This document shows positions 1 through 5,821 of a stretch of DNA of 20,386 nucleotides, in pieces. The notes beneath the pieces are model-generated. The model worked only from the letters and a program-made list of their open reading frames with translations, was not told the origin of the DNA and ran no database searches. The stretch spans positions 1-20,386 of IMG/VR virus record IMGVR_UViG_3300046002_004770; one strand, 5' to 3'. Position 1 is the first letter of the stretch; each line of letters begins with the position of its first letter. A program made the translations under genes and the position numbers. Origin of the DNA: a virus.

Positions 1-1289
1 GGGCACTGGCAGTGACTGCGGTTGGCAACGCTCAAATATCCACAACGCAGAGCAAGTATGGTGGAGCAAGTGCGTACTTTGATGGTAGCGGGGATGCTGT
101 CCAAATCCCATATTCCGCTGCACTTGACCTTACGTCTGGCGATTTCACAATCGAGGGATGGGTGTATTTTAACTCAGTCTCTGGAACCCCGACCATTATC
201 ACTCCATTTGGCACGGGAAACACTTTTGGCGGATGGGTAATCGTTCTTAACAGTAGCTCGCAGTTTGCATTCTACTTAAGCACAGCCGCGAATACGTGGA
301 ACGGACCCAGCAACGTACTGTTTTCTGCTACTGCCGCTACTACCGGAACATGGTATCATTTTGCCCTAGTTCGGAATGGCAGCACATTTACTCCATATTT
401 AAACGGCATCGCTGGTACAACAGCAACATTTAGTTCAACGCTGTACAATAACAGCAAGCCGCTGAAGATTGGTGCAGAGAAAGATAGCAACGGCTTTCCA
501 TTAAACGGCTACATCGACGACCTCCGCATTACCAAATACGCTCGATACACATCAGCATTCACGCCACCCGCTGCGGCACTACCAGACATTTACAACCCAA
601 ATACAACCCTGCCTGTGACAGGTGCTGCACTCTGGCTGGACGCATCGCAGCAGAATACGCTGTTTACGGACGCTGGAACAACACCAGTCACAACTTCAGG
701 CCAGAGTATTTACCAGTGGAACGATCTGTCCGGCAATAACAGGCACGCAGTACAGGCAACAGCAGGCGAGCGGCCAACGTGGGTTCCACCAGCAAGCGGG
801 CAGAATGGGCTGGGGGCAGTCAGGTGCAGTACAAGCCTTGAAACTCGTATTTATTATTCAACCCTGTCTAGCTCCAGCAAGACTATCTTTATTGTCCACA
901 AGGGAGTTGCATCTGGCCTAATGGACACGCGATTGTTCACGGTCAACGGAGACTATAAGGTCAACATCGGATCGACATCAACCACACTGTCCTTTGTACG
1001 AGAACTTATAGCGTGGACAAATTCTGGATTCAGCAAGATATATAACCCGACTGTATTCAATTTAACTTACACGAATACACCGTCATTCTCGGCAGTTTTG
1101 TCTAAATCTGAGTCTGCTGGGTCTACCACTATCCAAACTATATTTTCGCAGGGAGGTGGTAGTGGATACCCAGATTATCTTAGCCAGTCAGGAGACTATT
1201 ACGAAGTCGTCCTATTCACCCGAACGCTTACTACTACCGAGATTTCGTCCATGAATAACTACCTAAGATCCAAATGGGGAACCCCGTAA
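1..1289 (+). CDS. LamG/concanavalin-like adhesion protein, probable tail fibre (5' partial)
   Basis: The frame is open to the left edge of the window, so the GTG at 12 is probably internal and the N-terminus is missing. Counting from that GTG, residues about 15-185 form a LamG-type jelly-roll: it has a YFDGSGD stretch, then FTIEGWVYF, then WYHFALVRNG, and ends in GYIDDLRITKYARYTSAFTPP. This order is typical of LamG_3 domains. Residues about 205-425 look like a second concanavalin-like domain (ALWLDAS, then QWNDLSGNNRHAV). Such domains bind glycans or surface proteins and are common in phage tail appendages. The next gene starts inside its stop codon (TAATG) and resembles tail-fibre assembly proteins, which supports a fibre role. 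The domain call is firm; the tail-fibre role is inferred from phage context. Confidence 0.8.
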   Translation, partial: ALAVTAVGNAQISTTQSKYGGASAYFDGSGDAVQIPYSAALDLTSGDFTIEGWVYFNSVSGTPTIITPFGTGNTFGGWVIVLNSSSQFAFYLSTAANTWNGPSNVLFSATAATTGTWYHFALVRNGSTFTPYLNGIAGTTATFSSTLYNNSKPLKIGAEKDSNGFPLNGYIDDLRITKYARYTSAFTPPAAALPDIYNPNTTLPVTGAALWLDASQQNTLFTDAGTTPVTTSGQSIYQWNDLSGNNRHAVQATAGERPTWVPPASGQNGLGAVRCSTSLETRIYYSTLSSSSKTIFIVHKGVASGLMDTRLFTVNGDYKVNIGSTSTTLSFVRELIAWTNSGFSKIYNPTVFNLTYTNTPSFSAVLSKSESAGSTTIQTIFSQGGGSGYPDYLSQSGDYYEVVLFTRTLTTTEISSMNNYLRSKWGTP

Positions 1290-1867
1290 TGCAATATTGC
1301 CAAGTCAGTCCCAACGGTCAAATCTCAGGCCCACAGTGGCTACCACAGTCATTCACGACTGTCAGCAATTTTAACGCCCTCGACGATGCGAGTTTAGCCA
1401 CATACGGCTATTACCCGTACACCCCATCGCCCATTCCAAGCTATAACCCTGCAACACAACGACTTTCTCAGAGCTTTGCAGTCAACGGATTTACCGTGAC
1501 CGACATATACATAGTCATTGATCTGACGGCAGAAGAACAGCAAGCATACGTCATTCAAAGGCTTACCGAGATCGGTAACGGTATCGGCTCATTTCTCGAT
1601 CAAGCGGTATCCGTAAAGCAATACGACAGCATTCTTTCAGCTACAAGCTGGACGCTGAGCAACATTACGACCTACAAGTCTGAAGGTGATGCCGCAATCG
1701 CTTATCGCGACTCAATCTGGAGCTTGTTTTACGGCATGGTTCAGGCTGTTCAGACGGGTACTCAGGCACTTCCAACCGTGGGCGAATTCTTTGCATCCCT
1801 GCCACCGCTCTGGCCTATCAACAACGGCAACGGAACCTCCAACGGAACATCCAACGGGCCAATCTGA
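1289..1867 (+). CDS. Tail-fibre assembly-like protein
   Basis: The ATG at 1289 overlaps the upstream stop as TAATG, so I prefer it to the in-frame ATG at 1274. The product is about 192 residues. Its N-terminal half (YYPYTPSPIPSYNPATQRL) resembles the short repeats that describe a residue position in phage Tfa or DUF4376-type proteins. Its C-terminal half has the AYRDSIWSLFYGMVQAVQTG pattern, a helical segment seen in many phage tail assembly chaperones. The last residues are an Asn-Gly-Thr-Ser repeat, encoded by a 12-base unit repeated twice near 1832-1858. Its place directly after a LamG fibre gene suggests it folds or assembles that fibre. The family assignment is by resemblance only, and it could also be a minor fibre component. 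Confidence 0.6.
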   Translation: MQYCQVSPNGQISGPQWLPQSFTTVSNFNALDDASLATYGYYPYTPSPIPSYNPATQRLSQSFAVNGFTVTDIYIVIDLTAEEQQAYVIQRLTEIGNGIGSFLDQAVSVKQYDSILSATSWTLSNITTYKSEGDAAIAYRDSIWSLFYGMVQAVQTGTQALPTVGEFFASLPPLWPINNGNGTSNGTSNGPI

Positions 1868-2076
1868 TGACTTTCAGTGCTGCCGCCAAGAACTTTGTCG
1901 TGTTGATCACAGTTGCAATCGTGCTGCTGATTGTTGATCTGATCAAGTGGCAAAGCGGCGGCGTGACATGGTCTGAAGCAATCTGGGAAGTCAATCAGCA
2001 CAGTCTCAGCTTTGCTCTCGGGGTGGGGATCGTCTTGGGCCACTGCTTCACTGTTCCAAGGGGGATCAATAAATGA
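1867..2076 (+). CDS. Small two-helix membrane protein, holin-like
   Basis: This 69-residue protein starts in a TGATG overlap with the upstream stop. It has two hydrophobic segments, about residues 8-27 (VVLITVAIVLLIVDLI) and 46-62 (SLSFALGVGIVLGHCF), separated by a polar loop with Trp and Glu. The second segment carries a GHCF motif like the GHxF seen in small phage membrane proteins. The size and two-helix shape fit a holin or a superinfection or membrane-modifying protein. It stands in a run of small membrane proteins upstream of a protease, which makes a lysis role reasonable, but no residue proves it. Confidence 0.6.
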   Translation: MTFSAAAKNFVVLITVAIVLLIVDLIKWQSGGVTWSEAIWEVNQHSLSFALGVGIVLGHCFTVPRGINK

Positions 2077-2318
2077 CCGCACGTGAATTACTCGACTGGC
2101 TCAGGGGCAGACCCAAGATCACGCCAGAAGAACTGGCAAAACGAGCTGCACGCCAAAAGGCGATTGAGCGGTATGCAATAGATTCCAGACGGCACGCTCA
2201 GTTGGTCACCCAGCTTGTGAATGCCCCAGCTCCAGTGTTCCAAAACTATCTGGACGATCCGAACTACGTCTGGAACCCATCCGTTGTCCCAGTGCCACCC
2301 AAACCCAGGCCGATCTGA
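2073..2318 (+). CDS. Small basic helical protein of unknown function
   Basis: The 81-residue product starts in an ATGA overlap with the gene before it and ends in a TGATG overlap with the nuclease-like gene after it, so it is locked into the same translational unit. Residues 1-55 look helical and rich in Arg, Lys and Glu. The C-terminus is proline-rich (VPVPPKPRPI). There is no membrane segment, signal peptide or catalytic motif. I do not recognise a family. The tight coupling to the neighbours is the main reason to accept it as a gene. Confidence 0.6.
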   Translation: MTARELLDWLRGRPKITPEELAKRAARQKAIERYAIDSRRHAQLVTQLVNAPAPVFQNYLDDPNYVWNPSVVPVPPKPRPI

Positions 2319-2671
2319 TGAACCCAGTCGTCAACTACACCTACGCAGCCAGGCTTGAGCGAATCATCGACGGTGATACGGCAGTCTTAATGATTGACTT
2401 GGGTTTTGACATGCAAACACGGCAGCACGTGCGGTTCAAAGGCTATAACGCCCCAGAAATGCACAAGTCGCTCGCAATGGAAGGCATTAGAGCCAAGGCT
2501 GAACTGGAAACGCTTCTATTGGGCAAGCAATTGGTGATCACAACCACCCAGGACTTCCAGCAGACCTTTGCTCGCTATTTGGCCGAAGTTTACGTGATCC
2601 ACCAAACCGGCATCGAATCTGTATCAGAACATATGATCAAATCTGGATTCAACGTCAAACAGGGGGATTGA
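2318..2671 (+). CDS. Staphylococcal-nuclease-like (SNase fold) protein
   Basis: At 117 residues this is a compact SNase domain, the fold of calcium-dependent nucleases that cut DNA and RNA. Visible landmarks are IIDGDT at residues 16-21, an Arg at 39 followed by GYNAPE ending at Glu47, and FARYLAEVYV with Arg86. In staphylococcal nuclease these match Asp21, Arg35, Glu43 and Arg87. The usual calcium-ligand Asp40 and the following Thr41 are replaced by Asn44 and Ala45, which also happens in other phage and bacterial homologues. I see no signal peptide, so it probably acts in the cytoplasm. It overlaps the previous gene by one base. A role in host DNA breakdown or recombination is possible, but the sequence does not decide. 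Confidence 0.8.
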   Translation: MNPVVNYTYAARLERIIDGDTAVLMIDLGFDMQTRQHVRFKGYNAPEMHKSLAMEGIRAKAELETLLLGKQLVITTTQDFQQTFARYLAEVYVIHQTGIESVSEHMIKSGFNVKQGD

Positions 2672-2672
2672 T

Positions 2673-2933
2673 ATGAGCGAAGACGAACTAAAGAATCTGC
2701 CGAGCCTTCAGGGCTACATCAACGTCGAAGAGCTTAAATCAACGCTCCTAAAGGCGTTCGGAACAGGCTCGGTTTCGGCTTTGATTCTAACCCTTCTGAC
2801 TGTCATCCTCGAGAACCTCAGCAAGATTTATGTAGGTCCGGCAGCAGCAGTCGTAATTTCAGTCGCATCCGCTTTAGCAGCATTGCTTAAGGCTCATCAA
2901 GTCGGGATGAAGTATTTACAAGAGGGCGAGTAA
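2673..2933 (+). CDS. Two-helix membrane protein, holin candidate
   Basis: The start at 2673 lies one base after the nuclease-like gene and has a purine-rich site (CAGGGGGA) just upstream. The 86-residue product has an acidic N-terminus, then hydrophobic segments at about residues 32-47 (GSVSALILTLLTVIL) and 55-73 (GPAAAVVISVASALAALLK), and a charged C-terminal tail. This is the usual layout of a class II holin, though N-terminal topology and function are not proven. A strong promoter for the next gene begins inside its last codons. Confidence 0.6.
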   Translation: MSEDELKNLPSLQGYINVEELKSTLLKAFGTGSVSALILTLLTVILENLSKIYVGPAAAVVISVASALAALLKAHQVGMKYLQEGE

Positions 2934-2944
2934 CAGGTTATAAT
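2915..2944 (+). promoter_or_regulatory. Sigma70-type promoter inside the accessory module
   Basis: TTTACA at 2915-2920 is separated by 18 bases from a perfect TATAAT at 2939-2944. Transcription would begin near 2951, giving a leader of about 18 bases with a GAAGAGG ribosome site before the ATG at 2969. The -35 box and most of the spacer lie within the end of the holin-like gene. The match is close to the bacterial housekeeping consensus; whether the host's main sigma factor reads it is inferred. Confidence 0.65.
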
Positions 2945-2968
2945 ATGCTTATATGAAGAGGCCTAGAA

Positions 2969-3304
2969 ATGTCGTCTTCCGTCGCCACCGTGTCAGCATA
3001 CGACCGCACCGCACCCCAAGACCCCAATCGGATCTTAGCGATGCAAACACCCGACCCCTCGTTCGACCTCCTGAACCCCAATGTGGGATGGGTGATCGGC
3101 CCAATTGCTGTCACAACAAACTGGGTGGGGGCCAATCTGGTGAATGTCGATCTGAGCTGGGCAGAGTTGCTGTACAGCGTTGCGGCTGTGATATATGCAA
3201 GTGCGGGCTTAGTGAAGAGCTTCAAAGAGAAGCGGCAATCCAACTCCTCCCCGACATCCAAATCATCTTCGACTGACAAAGAAGAGACAATCGACCTGAA
3301 ATAA
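2969..3304 (+). CDS. Single-helix membrane protein of unknown function
   Basis: This 111-residue protein has a GAAGAGG ribosome site seven bases before its ATG and a near-consensus promoter just upstream. Residues 1-60 are polar with Pro and Asn. Residues about 65-84 (AELLYSVAAVIYASAGLVKS) form one probable transmembrane helix, followed by KEKR and a serine-, lysine- and glutamate-rich tail. The positive charges after the helix suggest the C-terminus faces the cytoplasm. I do not recognise a family. Long open frames on the other strand and in another forward frame across this stretch lack such signals. A lysis or membrane role is only a guess from the neighbours. Confidence 0.6.
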   Translation: MSSSVATVSAYDRTAPQDPNRILAMQTPDPSFDLLNPNVGWVIGPIAVTTNWVGANLVNVDLSWAELLYSVAAVIYASAGLVKSFKEKRQSNSSPTSKSSSTDKEETIDLK

Positions 3305-3370
3305 CCTCTGTCCCCAGAAGGGTAAGGTGATCTAAGTGCCGGTTGGTCAAACGGTTCCATCTATCCGAAT

Positions 3371-3383
3371 CACTTGAAAGGTG
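3371..3383 (+). repeat. Direct repeat copy 1, leader containing the ribosome site
   Basis: CACTTGAAAGGTG occurs here and again at 11947-11959, each time just before the start of a gene and each time preceded by CTATCC (here at 3361-3366). The AAAGG core serves as a Shine-Dalgarno sequence, seven bases before the ATG at 3391. The identity extends past what a ribosome site alone needs. Confidence 0.55.
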
Positions 3384-3390
3384 AGCAATC

Positions 3391-3630
3391 ATGTTTATCG
3401 AAGCAGTTTTTCTCTACGCAGCACAGCCGGAATGCCCAAAAGGCAATTGCAAGCCAGTCCAGTCGGTCACGACAACAACTACGGTTGAAAAGACTGTATC
3501 ACCGCTGATCACTCTGCCTCCTCGCCCAGGTAATGGTAGTCGCCGCCCAAGGCTATTCCTTTTTAATCGCAAGCCAGCGGCAACGCAAATGAATTACATT
3601 TACATCTGTCCCAACGGGGCATGCAAATAA
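3391..3630 (+). CDS. Small protein with a CPxGxC motif at each end
   Basis: The 79-residue protein has a good ribosome site (AAAGGTGAG) before its ATG. Its N-terminus is a short hydrophobic stretch (MFIEAVFLYAA) that could be an export signal but has no basic n-region and no lipobox. CPKGNC lies at residues 15-20 and CPNGAC at 73-78. Between them is a Thr- and Val-rich linker, then a Pro- and Arg-rich segment. The paired CPxGxC motifs could bind metal or form disulfides if the protein is exported. I do not know a named family; similar motifs occur in small planctomycetal proteins, from memory only. The next gene overlaps its stop. Confidence 0.55.
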   Translation: MFIEAVFLYAAQPECPKGNCKPVQSVTTTTTVEKTVSPLITLPPRPGNGSRRPRLFLFNRKPAATQMNYIYICPNGACK

Positions 3631-3812
3631 TGTTCACCCAACTCATCATACGCCTGATGACCCCACTGATCGTGGAAGTGATCAAGGAACTGCTCCAGCA
3701 ACTCGCCAGGGGCGAAGTCGTAAGCCTCAATGAGGAAACGGTTAAAGCCGCAATGGTTCAGCGTGAAGACGCTATTTCCAAAGCAGTAGCCGCAGCGACA
3801 GCTGGCCTGTGA
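3630..3812 (+). CDS. Small helical protein of unknown function
   Basis: The likely start is the ATG at 3630, overlapping the upstream stop as TAATG; an in-frame ATG also exists at 3621. The product is about 60 residues and looks like one long amphipathic helix: a hydrophobic N-terminal half (FTQLIIRLMTPLIVEVIKEL) followed by a charged then alanine-rich part. It could sit on the membrane surface. The very short membrane-protein gene at 3809 overlaps its stop codon. No family is recognised. Confidence 0.5.
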   Translation: MFTQLIIRLMTPLIVEVIKELLQQLARGEVVSLNEETVKAAMVQREDAISKAVAAATAGL

Positions 3813-3946
3813 TACGGGTGTTAGCTACTTTCGGATACATCATACTTGGAATTCTTATCGGTTTGTCCTTGTGTCTCTACTGGTCTATGGATGACGACTG
3901 GTATGAGAAGTGGGAACACCAGGACAAGCCGGAAGGGTGGGATTGA
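3809..3946 (+). CDS. Very short single-helix membrane protein (GTG start)
   Basis: This 45-codon gene fills the stretch between two longer genes. It starts with GTG in a four-base GTGA overlap with the upstream stop and ends at TGA 3944-3946, three bases before the next ATG. Translation gives IRVLATFGYIILGILIGLSL up to residue 21, a clear transmembrane helix at about residues 5-24, then a tail rich in Trp, Asp and Glu (WSMDDDWYEKWEH, then KPEGWD). The membrane-then-acidic-tail layout and the exact fit between neighbours argue for a real gene despite its size. The role is unknown; small phage membrane peptides of this kind can be holins, antiholins or spanin parts. Confidence 0.6.
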   Translation: MIRVLATFGYIILGILIGLSLCLYWSMDDDWYEKWEHQDKPEGWD

Positions 3947-3948
3947 TT

Positions 3949-4449
3949 ATGCTTTTCGCTGCACTGATGCTACTTGGGCAGACCTCGATCCCCTCTTTCA
4001 ACGTACCTCCGGTAACGGAAGTCTCCGTTGTTTTTGTGGATCGCGGTAGGACATACGTTGTCGGTACACAATCTGGAACAGTCAAGGCTTATGACGGGCA
4101 GGAAACTGACCCTGAGAAGAAACCCGTTCCACCGAACCTGACAGGCCTTGCAAACGAGTTCTGGTCCATAGTGACCATTACTGTGCCTGACAAGGCGAAA
4201 CGCAAGCAAGGGGCATTAGCCCTCGACAAATCGATACAGATCACTGAAGCACAGGCTGGAGCGTTGGGCCTGGACATGGCTCAGATAATCGGAGTATTGG
4301 CAAAGAGTGCTGACGACAATGGCATTCGGACTTATTGGGCTGGTGTGGGTCTTGGCGATCTGCTTGCAAGCAAGGGGTACAAGACACGCGAAGAACTGCT
4401 GGCGGCATTAGCTGAAATCAAGAAAGCCTGTGAGGAGTTGAGCAAATGA
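3949..4449 (+). CDS. Probable exported protein of unknown function
   Basis: From the ATG at 3949 the product is 166 residues, with GGAAGGG about ten bases upstream. It begins MLFAALMLLGQTS, a short hydrophobic stretch that may be an export signal. A GTG at 3910 would add 13 residues including an arginine and make a more usual signal peptide, but would overlap the small membrane gene. Residues about 20-45 are beta-rich (VSVVFVDRGRTYVV), and the C-terminal 90 residues are mostly helical, ending in KTREELLAALAEIKKACEEL. No catalytic motif is seen. It overlaps the papain-like protease gene by ATGA. Such coupling hints at a partner, inhibitor or carrier for the protease, but that is an inference. 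Confidence 0.5.
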   Translation: MLFAALMLLGQTSIPSFNVPPVTEVSVVFVDRGRTYVVGTQSGTVKAYDGQETDPEKKPVPPNLTGLANEFWSIVTITVPDKAKRKQGALALDKSIQITEAQAGALGLDMAQIIGVLAKSADDNGIRTYWAGVGLGDLLASKGYKTREELLAALAEIKKACEELSK

Positions 4450-5354
4450 CCCCTTACGATGCTCTCAATTTCGGCTTCGGCTGGCACAAAGATCCTCAGG
4501 AAGTCGCCCGAATCGTCTCCGAAAACGGAATTCAAGGCTTTTCCGCGACCGCTCCCCATCTCATGGATTCCGCTCCCACTGGGCCTGTCATACTGACAAA
4601 GTACATGGACATGGTCTGGGGCAAAGATAAATGGATTTACAATCAGGGTTCCTGCGGCTCATGTGTTGCCAACGGTGCTGGGATGGCGGCAGAAATCCTC
4701 GTAGCCCAAGACATAACAGATAACGGTGCTGAGAATCCCGGTCGCCTTGACTGCATGTCCATTTACTGGGGAAGTCGTGTTGAAATCGGTGGTGGAAGAA
4801 TTTCAGGGGAAGGCTCGGTCGGAGCTTGGGCGGCTCAGTATTTGCAGAAATATGGGGTTCTCCCCCGTAAGAAATATGCATCCGTAGATCTTACAAAATA
4901 CAGTGCCGCACTCTGCTGCTCAAGTTATGCCCGTAAGGGTGTTCCTGACGACCTCGAGCCTACAGCAAAACTCCACCCAATCAAGTCTTACGCCAAGGTT
5001 GACTCCTGGGATGAACTGGTCAGTGCAATCACCTCCGGCTATCCCGTCACAGTTGCTTCCGATCAAGGGTTCAGCTATACGAGAGACGCTAACGGATTCT
5101 CAGCCCCTAAAGGCTCATGGTCGCACCAGATGATCATCATTGGGATTGACCTCTCAGACGAGTCCGCAGTGATCCTGAATTCATGGGGCAACGACTGGAT
5201 CTCAGGCCCGAAACCTGACTGGATGCCCGCTGGTAGCTTCAAGATCCGCAAGAAAACTGCGGAAAGCATGCTTAAAGAGGGCGATTCCTGGGCCTTCAGC
5301 GATCTGGCTGGCTGGCAACGCAAAGAAATCCCTTGGGCGAAACTCAATTGGTAG
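4446..5354 (+). CDS. Papain-family (C1) cysteine protease
   Basis: The 302-residue protein carries every catalytic landmark of clan CA papain-like peptidases: NQGSCGSCVANGAG with the oxyanion-hole Gln67 and nucleophile Cys73, then WSHQMIIIGID with His227, then ILNSWGNDW with Asn245. The Ser-Cys pair before the nucleophile (Cys70) matches the conserved disulfide Cys of papain. The 66 residues before the active site are short for a propeptide and I see no signal peptide. The protein ends with a Trp-rich tail. This family cuts peptide bonds in proteins. It is unusual in a phage. It lies among holin-like genes and in front of the capsid genes, with no peptidoglycan hydrolase in the window, so it may degrade a protein layer of the host at lysis or entry. 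The family call is firm; the biological role is inferred. Confidence 0.85.
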   Translation: MTPYDALNFGFGWHKDPQEVARIVSENGIQGFSATAPHLMDSAPTGPVILTKYMDMVWGKDKWIYNQGSCGSCVANGAGMAAEILVAQDITDNGAENPGRLDCMSIYWGSRVEIGGGRISGEGSVGAWAAQYLQKYGVLPRKKYASVDLTKYSAALCCSSYARKGVPDDLEPTAKLHPIKSYAKVDSWDELVSAITSGYPVTVASDQGFSYTRDANGFSAPKGSWSHQMIIIGIDLSDESAVILNSWGNDWISGPKPDWMPAGSFKIRKKTAESMLKEGDSWAFSDLAGWQRKEIPWAKLNW

Positions 5355-5461
5355 CCTGGTCTTTGTTCCTGCTGTATTTCTACCTGTACCTGATCTTCAA
5401 CACAATCGCTCTGGCAATAGGGACCATCAGACATGCCTCAAGAACCAGACGACGACGATGA
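5348..5461 (+). CDS. Very short membrane peptide with Arg-rich tail (TTG start)
   Basis: A 37-codon open frame runs from TTG at 5348, overlapping the end of the protease gene, to TGA at 5459-5461 inside the next gene. It encodes VAWSLFLLYFYLYLIFNTIA from residue 2, one strong transmembrane helix, then GTIRHASRTRRRR. The positive tail after the helix fits an N-out, C-in protein. It covers the 78 bases between two genes that otherwise have almost no gap. The weak points are the TTG start and only a poor purine-rich site upstream, so this could be chance. If real, it may belong to the lysis group. Confidence 0.4.
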   Translation: MVAWSLFLLYFYLYLIFNTIALAIGTIRHASRTRRRR

Positions 5462-5753
5462 AGTCACAAAAAAGTCTCCGATTGACTCGCTTCTGGTCGA
5501 TCTCGAGCAGATTGATGTTCAGGATAACGAAGGCTTTCAAGCCTGTGTCCTGCATCACTCCCGACTTCAATCGCTTCTGGGTGTCTGGCTACATGCCTCT
5601 CAAATGCAGTTAAGCAGCGAAGACGATTTGGTCATGGACGAACTCCGGCAGCAACTAAAACTCCTCTTGGCCGATCAAACCCATGACAAATACCTGAAGA
5701 CAGTCAGCGTGTTTCGTGCAGGAGACTACACGGCAGAACCGGAAAAGATTTAG
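5433..5753 (+). CDS. Acidic helical protein upstream of the prohead protease, unknown
   Basis: This 106-residue protein starts with an acidic stretch (EPDDDDEV) and is otherwise predicted helical (IDSLLVDLEQI, DLVMDELRQQLKLLLADQ). It has no membrane segment or known motif. The ribosome site is weak (AGGGA). The gene lies directly before the promoter of the capsid genes, in the place where many phages have portal-associated or small terminase genes, but length and composition do not identify it as either. The function is unknown. Confidence 0.55.
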   Translation: MPQEPDDDDEVTKKSPIDSLLVDLEQIDVQDNEGFQACVLHHSRLQSLLGVWLHASQMQLSSEDDLVMDELRQQLKLLLADQTHDKYLKTVSVFRAGDYTAEPEKI

Positions 5754-5754
5754 T

Positions 5755-5784
5755 TTGCATCAACAATTGTTTATCTGTTAATAT
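5755..5784 (+). promoter_or_regulatory. Promoter for the capsid genes with extended -10
   Basis: TTGCAT at 5755-5760 lies 18 bases before TAATAT at 5779-5784, which is preceded by TG at 5776-5777, an extended -10 element. The A+T-rich run at 5778-5789 contrasts with the flanking genes. Both boxes are imperfect (four or five matches of six), but the position, in the only clear gap before the prohead protease, suits a late structural promoter. Confidence 0.45.
5762..5771. promoter_or_regulatory. Operator-like palindrome between -35 and -10
   Basis: AACAATTGTT is a perfect ten-base palindrome located in the spacer of the candidate promoter. A repressor bound there would block RNA polymerase. 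The length is short enough to occur by chance, and I see no second copy nearby. Confidence 0.35.
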
Positions 5785-5821
5785 ATATAGGTGAGTATCT
5801 ATCCATTGCGAGGAAAATATC

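Noticed and set aside
1832-1858. Short tandem 12-base repeat encoding Gly-Thr-Ser-Asn
   Set aside because: Only two units, fully explained as a low-complexity C-terminal tail; not a regulatory or mobile element.
2938-3360. A 140-codon - strand frame and a 107-codon + frame from 2953 across the same stretch
   Set aside because: The + frame from 2969 has a promoter, a good ribosome site and a transmembrane helix; the others have none of these.
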